DNA from: Galerina marginata
Lineage: Eukaryota > Basidiomycota > Agaricomycetes > Agaricales > Galerinaceae
Direction of reading: 5' to 3'
Length of the DNA stretch: 64,000 bases
NCBI GenBank assembly: GCA_023014335.1
Contig: JAECYW010000001.1
Span: 1,054,001-1,118,000, forward strand
Below, in pieces: positions 1-11,839 of this stretch. The translations under genes were made by a program, and so were the position numbers. Within the stretch, counting starts at the first letter, position 1, and each line of letters begins with the position of its first letter. The notes under the pieces are model-generated. The model ran no database searches, was not told where the DNA came from, and was given only the letters and a program-made list of their open reading frames with translations.

Positions 1-121
1 AGTTCTACGAATGAAGGTAGAGAGGCCATCTGCACCAGATATTAAAAAGAAAGTGAAGATAGGAATGAATGGACCTGGGGAAGGGCAACGAGCAACCTTG
101 AAAACTCTCAACCGAAAATGA
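1..121 (+). CDS. C-terminal tail of an unidentified gene (partial)
   Basis: An open frame enters from the left edge (first full codon at base 2) and stops at a TGA ending at 121. The visible 39 residues are strongly basic (many Lys and Arg) and hydrophilic, with no recognisable domain. It could be the last exon of a plus-strand gene whose body lies outside the window. The product is not recognised; chance openness over such a short stretch cannot be excluded. Confidence 0.35.
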   Translation, partial: VLRMKVERPSAPDIKKKVKIGMNGPGEGQRATLKTLNRK

Positions 122-1113
122 GGCCATCTATAAAGGAGCTGTTCTTCACCTTAGAGACAACCCACGGTTATGTTGTCAAGAGAAGAGGTTACAATTATCA
201 CGGCGAATGCAGGCTACACCTTCGTCGCAAAGACCTAAAACGGTCGCCAGTATCAATAACCGTCGGCAAGGTGATCACATCTGCTTTTGGAACCCCCTAA
301 GAGATGTGAATATAAATCCATTATCGTTGCTCTCAACAAGAGATCGAGCATGTCGGATAGAGTGGATAACGTTGCTGGCGTCGGTAGTGCCCAATTCTCG
401 CAGGACGGTACAACCATGAACTCGCGGGTCACAATAGAGGCTGGTCACCAGCCCAGAGCCGAAACAAAAGACACCGGTAATAGTAGTCCAGCAGCAGTCA
501 ACACTCTGTCAGAAACCCATTTCTTGTGAAGGTTGGTTTCCAACAACGTCAAATTTGAAAGGTCCTCTGCACTCAGCTCCACGGTACACTGAGAAGCCGG
601 GCACGTTGAACGTACACAGCCCTCGTCCGTCTTGCCAGACATTTTGTTGCTGGCGTGGAAATACGCGTGTGCTGATCAACTGTCAGGTTCACCACCAACG
701 AAGAGGGCACTTGATAGTTGATGTCGCATTGCTGATAGAACCGATAAAGAGAGTCACCGTGGATGCATCGTTGCTGGGTGCCAGTGTATGTATCAGAAAC
801 TTAGCGCCAAGTCCACATTTCCTTCGAATCGGTGTGCAGCAACTGCTCTAAGTCTGCTGCAGCCTGTCAAGCATCACATCCGATCGCCAAAAATCGTTGT
901 TTCAAAATGTAGGAATGTTGGCGCTATTCCTTTTTGTTGCCTTGCAACTGGAATGTCGGCTCGAGCTTGGGTTTTTTCTCGAAAGCCAATGTCCCCAAGG
1001 CACACCAGGTACCGTAGCTTGTTACGTAATGGCCGCCTGTTTTATTTTTACACAGCCACGAGCCGTTTTCCTGAGCTGTAAGCGCACTCTCCCTCTTCCA
1101 CCTAACATTCATC
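122..1113. other. gap between the left-edge gene and RPB12
   Basis: Several overlapping short open frames occur on both strands, none with a family match. A minus-strand frame at 445-642 is Cys- and Ser/Thr-rich in composition but has no start context or splice structure I can defend. The last 100 or so bases before the RPB12 ATG carry a pyrimidine-rich stretch (cactctccctcttccacc) typical of fungal promoters and 5' leaders. Confidence 0.4.
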
Positions 1114-1468
1114 ATGAGTCAACAGCAACAGGGAGCTCCTGCTAATTCTGGACCACCAAACGGCGGAGGTACCCCAGGATATTCATCACAACCACGGATG
1201 GAGATGGAGTACCTTTGCGCAGGTACATATTTCATCATATTTTTTTCCATGTCACAGGGAAATCTTATTATCATATGAACTCCATCCATCCATACCTATA
1301 GACTGTGGTGCTAAAAACGAAATAAGAGCACGAGATCCTATTCGCTGCAGAGAATGCGGCCATCGTATATTCTACAAGAAAAGGACGAAGAGAAGTACGC
1401 GTACCTTGTCAGATCTAAATGCTGTCGAACTTACTTTTGTTGAAGTGGTTCAATTTGAAGCTCGGTAA
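1114..1468 (+). CDS. RPB12: RNA polymerases I, II and III subunit RPABC4 (Rpb12)
   Basis: This is the small zinc-binding subunit shared by RNA polymerases I, II and III. Three exons: 1114-1222, 1302-1394 and 1446-1468, giving 74 residues. The zinc ribbon is visible as CADC (exon junction 1/2) and CRECG with 15 residues between the pairs, followed by the family's basic tail KKRTKR and the C-terminal MVQFEAR; the Met codon of that tail is split across intron 2. The Gln/Gly/Pro-rich N-terminus of about 30 residues is variable in the family. Both introns are GT-AG, 79 and 51 bases. The start is the first ATG and follows a pyrimidine-rich leader. Family assignment is very secure. Confidence 0.93.
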
Positions 1469-2240
1469 TGAGCATAGACAGGTCATCCCACCGCTTGCAT
1501 TTCCCAACCTCAATTGTACTATACCGTGTAATATCCTAATGTGACTCCGACTATCGTTACTTCGTCCAACTCTCCCACTGATTGTTCAGCACCGTGCCAC
1601 GATTACTCCCCTCGTTATTATTCGTCCCGGCATCTGTGTGGGTTCGCAACCACTGGCAAGCATTGCAAGCTGACTTCATAGTGAAGTCACAAGCTCTCAG
1701 TATTACCAGGATCTAATCAAGGACAACAAACCGTTTGTAAGATCATGGTTTCGACCTGATCGCATTTTACCACGTCCTTGTTTTCATCAAAATTAGGGAA
1801 TGCGGGCTTGTGAAGGACATGATTCGGTATATCGGTACCTCGTTACGCCTGCTGCCGTGTATCCCAGGTGACTTTTGTGTATGTTATCCGTTTCAACCTT
1901 GCGGTGGATGGGTATTTCGCGAAGTTATGAATTTGGCGCATTCCCAAATTTCGGAGGATGTTGGGATTGGAGTATGTGGAATTCGAAGTCGGAGTAGAAG
2001 TAGGCATTACAATGTCAATATCATTTCACTGAAACTTTTCATGGACCTCGGAATGTCTAATTGTACCAGGATAAACCTTCCCAAAGTTCCCATGATTCCG
2101 TCAACACGACGTCAATGTTCTGGCGGAGAAGAAAACAAGGAGGGAAAGCTGTGTTAATATTTACGCTTGTTGTCGATCAAGGGCTTTTGACCAACCGGCA
2201 CTGGGACTTCGTAATCTCTCTCACTTAATCTTACCAAGCT
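1469..2240. other. intergenic region between RPB12 and the bZIP gene
   Basis: A 115-codon open frame (1810-2157, plus) lacks any domain and has no splice partners; I treat it as chance. The stretch should contain the RPB12 3' untranslated region and the bZIP promoter. No repeat or structural RNA was seen. Confidence 0.4.
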
Positions 2241-3977
2241 ATGCCAGGCGGACAGGACCCGAAATCCAGAGAACGCAGCGTCTCGGGTGACTTCGAGGTA
2301 ATGTACTAAAGCTTAGCGGTGCTCACTGACACTAACTGGCCTTCTAGGACACGGATTTCGAATCCCATGCTGGAGATGCGAACCCGCCAGGTAAACCTGG
2401 CCGGAAGAAAAATCCCAAGTGAGTTCGTGATTCAAGGCATACAAGTATTGAGCTGATAGATTGTCACCGTCAATAAAGCTCACAGGCTGCACGACGTGAC
2501 CAGAATCGCATTGCACAAAGAGAATTTCGCTTGAGGAAACAACAGCGGGTCAGTATTTGTCTTGAATATCAACTCCGGAGAATACGGGTATTCACAACAA
2601 GCGACCAGATACGTGACTTGGAGGCCCGTGTTGAAATCCTTTCTGGCGGGAAGGATGAAGCTTTAGGTGAAATGCGGAATATATTGAAAGGTGAGTTGCT
2701 TGGCACATGTCTTCCGGTTAGGTCAAAGATAACTTACTTCGCCCTTTCGAATCGCGGAGACTTGATGGCAGAAAACCAAACCCTTCGTAATTTACTTCGC
2801 AGCTTGGCTGCATTCATCGGAGAAGGGGCCGGCGGTTTACTGCCTAAACTGGGCTGGGATCTCGTGGATTTCAATGATTACATTAACAAGTCAGAGACAG
2901 ATACTGCTTGGGAAGGTTATCATAAACGGAAAAAAGGACAAAATGGCGAGGCCGAAAGCTCGAGCTCGACAAATATTCCTGCCGGAAACTCGTCACACAA
3001 GCGGTCTGCTGAGAGCGATCCAGTCAATTCTCGTTCAAAGAAGCCCCGCAACGACGACAATGAAGCCGACAGTCGAAACGGGTTTCCTATGTTGGTTCCG
3101 ATGCCCACTACATCCCTGCCTCCCGCCCCATTGTATCCTCCTAGCTCGCGAAATCAAGAGCGTAATGGCATCTTTTCAGAGCTGCTGCGAGGTTCAAACG
3201 GCTCTCCCATGTTCCTGCCATCTCCGGCGACCGGGGCCTCCTCTCAATATCCGGGTTCTTCAAGCTCAAATTTAGACGGGTACTCTCCTTCTTCATACTT
3301 GCCTGGTAGCGTCAATCTGGGCATGGAGCAGCCCTCTCCCTACGACTCGCCGACCTCGGCACCTGTTTCTCAGCAGCGTCTACACCAAGCTAGTGATGCA
3401 TCCGACGAAATTGATCATGATGACGATCCTAAGAAAAATGAAGCCTATAAATTGATTCAGTAAGCTCTCATTAAATCATACCATGATGTTACTTACAATT
3501 AACCCAGCTACCACCTGGAAAATTATAAGAGAAATTCGTCATATTGCCTCCCAGCTTCTCTACGCCCAACTGTGGTGCAAAGAACTATACCCCATGGTTT
3601 GTGTTCCGTCTTTATATCTATTCTCTGTGTCCTGATGTACTTGTCAGAGAGCGTCATTGACCGCGTATTACATCCAGAATTACGGGATCGCATGATTTTA
3701 CTTCGACGTATGTGCATGACTTCTTGCCTTTCTTTCACCTTTAATTTGACGTTCAAAATATTTAGAACGATTCGAACTCGTCGATTGTCTGGTCGATCAT
3801 CGTCAGTCGGTTACCATTCATGGAGACGATGTATTGGCGCACAGCAACTGGGAAATGGGTGAAAATTTCATACGGAAGTACAGCTTCCTGATCGATACCC
3901 CAGTCTTGAGAATAGCAAATAAGTGGAGGAGAGACAGAGGGGAATCCGAAATCGTTCTACCTGAGACAAACGACTAA
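2241..3977 (+). CDS. bZIP transcription factor with C-terminal DUF3425 domain
   Basis: A fungal AP-1-like bZIP regulator of 446 residues. Eight exons: 2241-2297, 2348-2418, 2479-2548, 2609-2690, 2760-3459, 3508-3596, 3648-3707, 3766-3977. The basic region is seen in exon 3 (motif NRIAQREFRLRK, about residues 53-64) and runs into a leucine zipper in exons 4-5 (DLEARVEIL...LMAENQTLRNLL). A Ser/Pro-rich low-complexity middle of about 200 residues follows. Exons 6-8 encode the DUF3425 signature, including an HYHLE start, LRDRMILLR and a Trp/Glu-rich NWEMGENFIRKYSFLIDTP-like stretch. All introns are GT-AG, about 48-69 bases. Such genes regulate stress or secondary metabolism in fungi; the target pathway cannot be read from the sequence. 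Confidence 0.88.
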
Positions 3978-4111
3978 GCTGGGTATCATCTTTACAAGGA
4001 CTCGCAGTAGGCAGTTGTGTATAAATTAATATGTAGACTTGATTATTGCTGTACCACACCCCTCTACGAAACAATAACTTCTCGCTGGCCCTTCCAATGA
4101 GGTTGTGTCCT

Positions 4112-4462
4112 CTACCACGACGCTTTGTGAACCCCTGGGATCTCTCCGTTCAGCGCTTTCACGCGGAATTGGAACTGACAAGAAGTAAGTCAAAAAACCC
4201 AGAGATAAAAACACATACACACCCTCGATAATCCAAATTCTGAAATAATTCCTCGTCCCTTTCCAGACTCGTGGCACCTATTTTTCACCGTTGTTGGCCG
4301 GGTGTACCTTCCGAAGGTGTTTAGCTGCAGCTGAGCGTGGTGACGAACTTGAGGCGGTAGCGCTTCGTTCCGAGCGACGAATAGGTATGCCCTTCGTGCG
4401 ATTTCGTTAGCTCGAACGCCATGTCGGGCTTTTATGTCTCTCAGGACTCGGGCACCTGGCAT
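4112..4462 (-). CDS. MRPS14: mitochondrial ribosomal protein S14 (uS14m)
   Basis: Small-subunit mitochondrial ribosomal protein of the uS14 family (yeast MRP2). Two exons: 4462-4223 and 4174-4112, 100 residues, with one 48-base GT-AG intron. Family landmarks are RDIKARHGV near the N-terminus, ALPPQVRH, the RYTR..TTVKNRC core, SGKGRG, FGLSRFQFR across the splice junction and the invariant C-terminal GVHKASW. The length is that of the family. It is divergent from the small membrane protein gene at 4715, sharing about 250 bases of promoter. The zinc-ligand cysteines of some uS14 proteins are not present beyond the single Cys in KNRC, as expected for the Zn-independent form. Confidence 0.92.
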
Positions 4463-4714
4463 TTTGGGAGGTCGATTGTGGACTTGAGTGCGCAAGTTGA
4501 AATGGCCGGTGAAGCCATTGCAAATAGTCGCAAATACGGCCCAAATCGGAGGTCAAAGCTTTTTGCCAACAACCACCCCAACCTCCACATACAACTGAGC
4601 GCCGACTGCGCGCAGCAAGCGACGAATAGTTGGTTTCCATAGATATGGATAAATATTAGGTATGGTATATCCGTGTTCCTTCTGATGTATGTGCTTAATG
4701 TATTCAGACTTAGA
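4463..4714. promoter_or_regulatory. shared promoter of MRPS14 and the small protein gene
   Basis: The two starts face away from each other with about 250 bases between them and no other gene. No specific factor site was recognised. An AT-rich stretch (near 4640-4690) lies nearer the plus-strand gene. Confidence 0.5.
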
Positions 4715-4954
4715 ATGTCCATACACAAAGTTCTTCGTCTAACACAACGTCGCTCATTCGTCTCCTCGCTTTTTGGCCTCACATTTTTCGCTGCGTGTTT
4801 GACGGTTTCGGCATCCAACATTCTTCCATGCCCTGTTCGACCTGAGAGAAGTCGGTTCGCAGATAGCGAGGAAGAGGGCGTATCAGTGAATGGAAGCCAG
4901 GTGAAGGTGGTGAAGAGACCGCGACGGTGGATTGAAGAGAAAACCCCGCAATGA
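4715..4954 (+). CDS. small predicted membrane protein, conserved-looking, unknown function
   Basis: A 79-residue single-exon frame. It starts with a short basic N-terminus (KVLRLTQRRS), then one hydrophobic segment (about residues 14-32: FVSSLFGLTFFAACLTVSA), then a CPVRPERSRF-type basic stretch and a hydrophilic tail ending in RRWIEEKTPQ. The basic start followed by a single membrane span suits a mitochondrial inner-membrane or organelle protein. An in-frame ATG exists upstream at 4673, but the one chosen gives the basic N-terminus. I do not recognise a named family. The head-to-head position with MRPS14 is compatible with a mitochondrial role, which is inference only. Confidence 0.6.
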   Translation: MSIHKVLRLTQRRSFVSSLFGLTFFAACLTVSASNILPCPVRPERSRFADSEEEGVSVNGSQVKVVKRPRRWIEEKTPQ

Positions 4955-5108
4955 TTACTCCATCCTTCCTAATTGTATGTTTACACATTTAAAATTTATT
5001 GACAAGTAACTCGACTCATAGAAGGGAATTGTAACATTTTTGGAATGATTTTCCAATGTTTATGGTATTTAATACAAATACAGCAAGTACATAGTTATAC
5101 AACGCGGT

Positions 5109-7807
5109 TTAATCGCGTTCATCATCGCCATTCCCTCCAGCATTTTCTTGATTCTGATAATGTTGCTCCTGCTCTTCCTGGGTCCCACTGCGTGAAGTCT
5201 GTCAGCACCTCCGGTATGGCAATACCTAGAGACCTAGAATTGACATACGGTAGTTGGCTTTCCTGGATCGGTAGGCAGGCCAGGAATCCTAGGAAGCTGA
5301 CAGTAGCCTGGCATATAAAAACGACGCGTAAGGCGTCTGCGTAAGAGTCGACCGCAGCTTTTTGCAGATATGGCTCTAAAGTGGGTATGATCTGCGCGGT
5401 GTGTCTAAGGGTCCGGCTGAGTGGGCAATTATCGACGAGCAATTTAAAAACAAATACCGTATGTCATAAATAATCTAGAGCGGTAGTTATCAATAATCGC
5501 ATTTTTTCTTTAGTATAAAGAGATGACTTACTCGTTCTGAGTCTGGACCCTGTATTCGTATTCGAAGCTTTTGCAATAGCACGGCCTGCAAGATCGCACC
5601 GCTTAAACTGACACCAAGGACTTGCCCCGTGGTTCTGAAAAGGTAAGTAACTGGGGGAATATTCATATTGAGATTCATACTTTGTTTCCAGAGAACCACG
5701 TACTTCCTGTAGCGACAGCCATGTCTTCTTTGTAAACACCGGCGATCATTGCCTACCAAGAGGCCTTTTTAGACGGCGAAATCCGTTTACGATAGGAACA
5801 CCTACAATCAATGTACTGGTTATGAAACTAGCCATTCCAAAGCCTTGTGGGATGAGATCCAACCACAGATGGAAGGTCGACGAGTTATCATTCCAACAAC
5901 TTGCAAGTATACTGGCAAAAATGCACATAAAAGAAGACACGAGAGTCAACGTATATAGTTTCCCGGTTCGTCGCATGATCCTGATTATTTTTGAGACATA
6001 TGTGGATCAAGCTATTGATTGGACTCACCAGCCAGCAAAGACGCTACCGCTCGATATAGCAACCTGAGGACGATCAGAATGGCGGTTGTATAAGGGATTC
6101 ACAACAAGGGACTCACGGAATGAGGCAATAGATGGAGACCTTGAGCGTTATGGCGAATAAAAAGTGTTCAACATCATGGAAATGGTTGGGTGCTTACCGG
6201 CGACGGCAGATGACGTGAGCCTTACAGCAGAGAAATACTGAGAACCCAAATTAGAATCCGATCTCAGCGTTCACGAAACTGCTTACTAAGGGAGCGTTAT
6301 AGAGCTAGAGTGGCAATAGTAAGTGGCCAGTCATTCGACATAGTGTATCACTGACCATGGAGAAGGCTGACATGCTCGTTAAAAGATTGGATAAAGATAC
6401 GGCCAAAGGGGTTCTTTGAGTTATCAAGCGTAAAGGCATGACTGGGAATGGGGCCCAATATTTCTCAACCAGGACAAAGAAAAATCCAGAAACGACACTC
6501 GAAACGAGAAGTCCAACAATCACTGGATGTGACCATGCCATCTCCTCTGTAGATTTCAAACTAAGTCCCAGAAGGAGACACCCGACTGCTCCAACAAGTG
6601 TCAGAGAACCAAGATAGTCGATACGACGTAGCTTGTCCGACAACCTTTGATTTTGGACGTCGTCTGGAAGCTTGATGTTAACTTTGGTCGCGACGAGAAC
6701 GAAGCTGAAAAGTAACACTGGGGTCTGCAGTAGGTTAGAATTTGGAAAAAAGTCAAGTTGATTACACGGATCAGCGAACCTGCATGTAAAATGCACTCCG
6801 CCTAACGGGAGCAAACTTAGAACGACTTGCTGCTTCATTGAATTGAGGACGTACCATCCGAACATGTCATTTACCCAGCCCCCTAGTGGACCACCAAGAC
6901 CTGCGCCGAGGCCGAATAATCTGAGGAATACTGGTTATCCCCTTTCTGGCCGATGTACTTGAGAAGGCAGAAGACCCACATATTTGCCATGCCTTGATAA
7001 AGCCCGCGCTGTTTTCTGCTCAATGTTTACATGAGCTGAATTCAAGCGAGGTGCAACGATACTTACAGCGGAATCAAATCAGTCACGGCAATGCTGGACA
7101 CTACACATAAATTGTTGGTTAGAACCACAGGACGCCAGGAAGAAATCCCATGAGACACCTGCCTGTCATTACCCTTTTAAAATTTACGCGTAATCAGTTA
7201 ACGCGAAACGAGAATAGAAACAAAAAAATGAAATTGATTGGGAATGGACTAACCCTCCTCCACCCATACCGGCAACAGCGCGGGCGGCAATGAGCGCATT
7301 CATGGATGGAGCCATCCCGCAAAATATCGTCCCAGAACCTATCATGCTGTGGATTTAATAATGGGCGCTATGTCGTGGAGAAGCAAAACTAACCAAAAAG
7401 TGACAGAGCCAACAACATTGCCCCTTTGCGACCAAGAATATCAGCGAGTCGTCCTAATTAGGTGGTCAATCCCTTTCATTCGTATGACGAAATGAGCATG
7501 CTTCACCCACCATACAAAGGCGTGAAGCAACACACGGACAAAAGGTAGGATGTGCCGATATATGACGATTGATTGGAAGCATTAAATTCGCTCCCAATCG
7601 GCGTTAGCAGAGTAGCAACGACGGTTCCTTTCTTGAATATTTAGAGGGTTTTGGGATGGAACGGATTTGGTGCATACCATCAAAAGCGCCCAATAAAACA
7701 CCAGACCATAAACCTGCGAGAATCCAGCATATGTCAGCTCTCGAGAATTTGTTGACCGGCGGTAAGGACTCCGAAAAAGTTGGTGAAGGAAGGGCCGTTG
7801 ACGTCAT
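5109..7807 (-). CDS. MFS transporter, DHA2 (14-span) drug or basic amino acid type
   Basis: Plasma or vacuolar membrane proton-driven exporter of the DHA2 group, 550 residues from 20 exons: 7807-7678, 7627-7511, 7453-7394, 7338-7254, 7173-7163, 7100-7067, 7015-6980, 6920-6855, 6801-6780, 6724-6356, 6304-6287, 6237-6198, 6139-6117, 6063-6029, 5980-5806, 5752-5704, 5650-5532, 5474-5458, 5416-5249, 5187-5109. Landmarks: LDGT-like FDGTVVATLLTPIG in span 1, GRLADILGRKGA loop 2-3, AARAVAGMGGGG, QRGLYQGMAN, GLGGPLGGW and YLFRTTGQVLGVSLSGA. All phases agree and the frame is intact. Exon 5 is only 11 bases and its downstream intron begins with GC. The hydrophilic C-tail is Gln/Glu/Asn-rich. Substrate cannot be read; relatives export azoles, toxins or move amino acids into vacuoles. 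Confidence 0.9.
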
Positions 7808-10050
7808 CCGTAGAGTGATATGAAGGAGGCCTCTCCGTGAGCAGCGAGCTTGTCTCTAAAACGGGAGGAGGCCTGCGCTCTACGGACATCGGAGGGATTC
7901 AGAAAAACCGGAGTGTCTGCGTCTTCAGCTTTATAGTTTCTGGCGGTCGTCGCGGTGTGGTCTCCGTATACCCGTCCGTGACAAAGTGGGACTTGAAACG
8001 CTGAACGTAGAAGCGAGTCGACCTTTCGCTTGTGTCGTGAGGTTCCAGTGGGTGGAGCTATTGGAACATGCTTTGGTCGTAGATTTTTGAAGCTTTCGCA
8101 TGTCTGTTCCCTTGAATCTGCAACGCTGGTAATTTTCCGTTTCTGTCGGCGTAGTAGACCGGTCACGGACAGATACCGGCCGAATCCCGACATACTCGGT
8201 ATGGTTGAGAAAGATCTCCCCCCCCAGTTTGACATATCGACTCCGGATTTGTTTGCAGCATAGCTTCCTCAAAGGCTCAAAAATACCGACACGTTCGCTC
8301 GAGGCTAGGAAAGGACGTCATAGCTGCAAAACCGCTATCGATGGCTCGAGATTCTGACGTACTGGAAATGATTTTCCTCGTCGATTTTGTGGCGTTTAAA
8401 CATGTGCCGCCACCAGCTCATCGTTGATCAACTCAATTGATGTATGTCCGGATTTGCCTCTTTTCACGGCTGCTTACTTGAAGTTTGTCTGGCCTGCAGG
8501 GCTATCGTGCGACAGAGGGAGGGATTTCCCCCAAGTTTCTGAACTTTGCTAATCTTCCGATAAACGGCAAGTTCGCGGCGTTGGATGCGTTAAATGCGCC
8601 CTTCTCGACCCAATTACAGCAGTATATGGGTGGGGATTTAACATTTCCTGAGAAAATTGTGTCCTACTATAGGTCTGGTGCACAAATTGGATTGTAAGGG
8701 GATGGAGAAGGTCCACCCAGGGACTTGCAATATTGATTGTCAGTAGATCAAGTGGCCTGAACTTTCTCGAAGAAAGCAAACAGGACGACGCAACTGCTGG
8801 CTTTTAAATTAAAAGTGGCTTGGGAAATTGGGGATTTATGGCGGATGATTTAGGCAACAGAGTGATGATAACGATGACCTCGGGGAGCTCAAAGCAGTAC
8901 AGAGTTGATCTGCATGATCAAATCAACCCAAGTTTATGGAGACGTGGGCAATTTTAAGATAGCAGATCTTCTCCAGGGGCGGTGGATGGAAGAAGAAGCG
9001 GGGGGCTTCAGGTCTATCTATGTTGTGTTTTGGCTGTTCACGGGCTATATGGAATATACTGAGCAAACGGGCCGGCCGTGGCCGAAGGCTTCGAACCCTC
9101 TCACCGAAAAACGAAAGTGAGAGTCGCCTTTAGTAGTCGCCTTTAACCAGAACATCCGTAGGTGGGTGGTGTCTATTGTTGGCGAAGATGACCCGAGATG
9201 CTGACTGAAAGCGCTCGTATTCTTGACTGCTGTCTAACTCAGGATTCGGGAGAAGAATTTCATATGAGAAATCGTGACACAGAAAATAGTAGCTCAGCTG
9301 AGAATTTTGTCGATTTTAACGAGGGAAGGGGATGTAGCCGTAGGAATCTTGCATGAAATCCCTCGCTGAACCTTCGCTGACCAGTATCCCAGCGGCCGGT
9401 TAAACCTAGACCAAAAGTAGTCTTGGTAGGGTTGCAAGTCAATTCCACCAGATTTTCGGTGCGCCCGAAGTCCCATATAGGCATCTGTCCTTCCAATAAG
9501 GTCAGAATCCGAGTCACAAGAGACAACATAAGGCAGATGATGCAGTCATCACGGAGAGAATGATCAGCAGGAAGGCACCAACGGAATTACTAGGTGGCCA
9601 GACGCTTAGAACATAAGCACTAGGCGTGTTGAGTTGTCAATAAGCGACCGTCAGAGTAGGTAATTCAGCGATGTTATAGGAGGGTAGCATAAGAGAGTAG
9701 GGGCCGACTGGCGGACGATCGGACAAGGCGATGCGGCGCTACCTCACATCAAAGCCCCATAAGATTGTGCGCCAATATATTTGACGGATTTTTTCGGTTG
9801 AGGCGAACTTTATTGGCCCGGAGACTGAGTTCGTCAGAATACGAGGGCCCCATTTCTCAAGCTATAGATTACCTTGTCACAACACTTCCTCAGTCGGTTT
9901 AACACCTGAATTTCTATGCCGCACTCACCTTCTGAAATTTTATAGCATCAACAGAGCTACAGTTTGTGCATCCGTCGACGGTGCGTGGCCGACGGGTCAG
10001 CTAGCAACGACGTCTTCAATACCAAGCTGTACGACTATGCGCGGTCTGAA
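7808..10050. other. gene-poor stretch upstream of the MFS gene
   Basis: A minus-strand open frame of 143 codons (8235-7804) ends by overlapping the MFS start codon and may be an upstream frame in its leader; it has no domain. Other frames (8485-8697, 8905-9120 plus; 9260-9529 minus) look accidental. No transposon protein, terminal repeat or RNA gene was recognised. Confidence 0.4.
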
Positions 10051-10084
10051 ACCATGTGTGTATATAAAATTTCAAGATGCAAAT

Positions 10085-11130
10085 CGGTTGTCCGGTCTGG
10101 ACGGCGTAAAAAATAGTGCCAGGTTTCGACTACACTAGTCCGTCAGCACTTCGTAAAATCTAGCGACAAATATGACATACAGACATATATCCCATATGCA
10201 TTTGGTGGCAGGCCGGTATATCCCAAGCGTATATAAAAAATCGCGTCATGTTGAACGGTATGGTAAGGCGCCACGATGTTCTGCCTTAAGACCCCGACGG
10301 GAACTCTGATACAAGAAGGTCGTCAGAGCCCAGGGCCAGTCCCATGAGGCGAGGGGCTTTATTACTAGCGCCTCCTGCTTCAGCCTTGATCACCTCAAGG
10401 CAAGGATAATTTCCACTATCCCATTCATACGCTGTATGGGTTTTCACCGGGTGTCAAGACTGGTCTGGGTTTTCTGCTGATCCTAGGGTGTCATCGTAGT
10501 TGAGCTTCATCGTGCATCCCACCCGGGTGCCGGATTGACAAATTCATGAGACGAGCAACGCTTTCCGGTCATGACGGCGCTAAATGGAAGTAAATTGGCC
10601 TAAGATTGGACTGCGCTAATCTTCGTCAGTAATGGAAATTAATGCCGCGGTTGGGACTTACTCACATAATCCAAGTGTACGTTGCGTATGTCCCAGAGTT
10701 AAAATCACGAATAGTGCAGCAGGTGGCAAGGTGAACATAGGATAACCTCGTTGGAGCCCGTAAGACAGGGCGGGAGTGAAAATCTGGGAGTGTTTTTTTC
10801 TTTCAAGTCAGCCTTAGGCACTTGACACTTCATCAATGAATGGCTAATCGGTTACCACTCACTGAAATATTTATTCCTTGTGAGCCCATAAGTTCCTCGT
10901 TTTCTGCAACTGGCAGGAGGGCCAGGTTGACCTCGTCTGAATAAGGATATCATCATCAATGTTCAACGCTACAGCTCACTCGCACATTCCGATATGGATG
11001 CATATTCTTCATCGTATTTTGATGAAGTTTCCGTTTTGACAGTTTTAATCCAAGTAATTGGGCTAAGCCAAGACTTCAGTGATGTTCAATGGGAATTGGC
11101 GCCGAATGGTATGACTTACTCACAAGTACG
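10085..11130. repeat. three degenerate copies of a sequence at about 0.45-0.48 kb spacing
   Basis: Similar blocks recur near 10091-10160, 10564-10690 and 11060-11130. The first two share TCCGGTC...GACGGCG..TAAA and GACT.C.CTA.TC..CGTCAG; the last two share a TCAGT.ATG block followed by GACTTACTCACA and an AAGT.TACG or AAGTACG end. Matches are imperfect and were found by eye. This could be an old tandem duplication or remnants of a repeat family. Confidence 0.35.
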
Positions 11131-11839
11131 TTTAGGCCTTTCTAGAGGTCCGAGTAGCGAACGCTCTCTCTTTGACGAGGATAGCAAGCAATGCCTTTTT
11201 CCGCTGTTGTTGAGGCTGAATATAGAACAACATCGTGCCGTCATCTTTTTTAGTCACGGCCATGGGGCCCACGTCTCTGCACATGGATCCGGATTGACGC
11301 CAACAGTTCGACGAAAGATGTTTTGAAGTGGTTGAACAGCCTTGATGCGCGCAGCGTCGACGGAGGGAAGTCACGAAGACCGAGCTGTGGTCAGGCACAC
11401 AGAAAAGCACTCAATTGGAGAACTCAGAAGGCAAATAAACTTCAGATTGTCAGGGCTCGTTGCGTCTCCAAAGCGGAAATGAAGAGAAGACAACAATTGA
11501 GAAGATTGCCACAAACAATATAGAGCAAGCTGTAGGGACATCTCTCAAGCAGAGGTTCTGCCTCCCGCTGGGCGAAAACTTTGAACACATTTTCTAGCAG
11601 AGCTCCTGGTTGAAAGCAGGGTTGGGGAGAGTGTATCAAAAGATTGTCGCAGAACGTTGGTCGTTAGTTCATTTCTAGGAACAAAGTCTTACATAACGGA
11701 TTGGTTTTTCCTGAGAATGCAGCGCCATATAATTATACAAGTTGTTGGACGTCCCTGATCCACTGGCTTCCTACCCATCTCCCGTCTCCCCCCGTCCAAC
11801 AACCCCCAGGGCGACGACGAGCTCTCTATTTTCCTCATA
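11131..11839. other. region upstream of the NRC2-like kinase
   Basis: The end of a 110-codon plus frame (10994-11326) falls here; it has no domain and overlaps the degenerate repeats, so I do not call it. The last 100 bases before the kinase ATG are C-rich (cccatctcccgtctccccccg), a usual fungal core promoter or leader feature. Confidence 0.4.

Noticed and set aside
1810..2157. 115-codon plus-strand frame between RPB12 and bZIP
   Set aside because: No family similarity and no supporting neighbours; length is within chance for this base composition.
4441..4821. 126-codon minus frame over the MRPS14 promoter and small gene
   Set aside because: It is antisense to the small membrane protein gene and overlaps MRPS14 in another frame.
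7804..8235. 143-codon frame overlapping the MFS start
   Set aside because: Different frame from the transporter, no domain; probably an accidental or leader frame.
8485..8697. 70-codon plus frame
   Set aside because: Too short, no family match, no splice context.
9080..9110. Sequence resembling a tRNA B box on the minus strand
   Set aside because: No A box at the right distance and no cloverleaf could be drawn.
10994..11326. 110-codon plus frame
   Set aside because: Covers one of the degenerate repeat copies, so openness is likely accidental.
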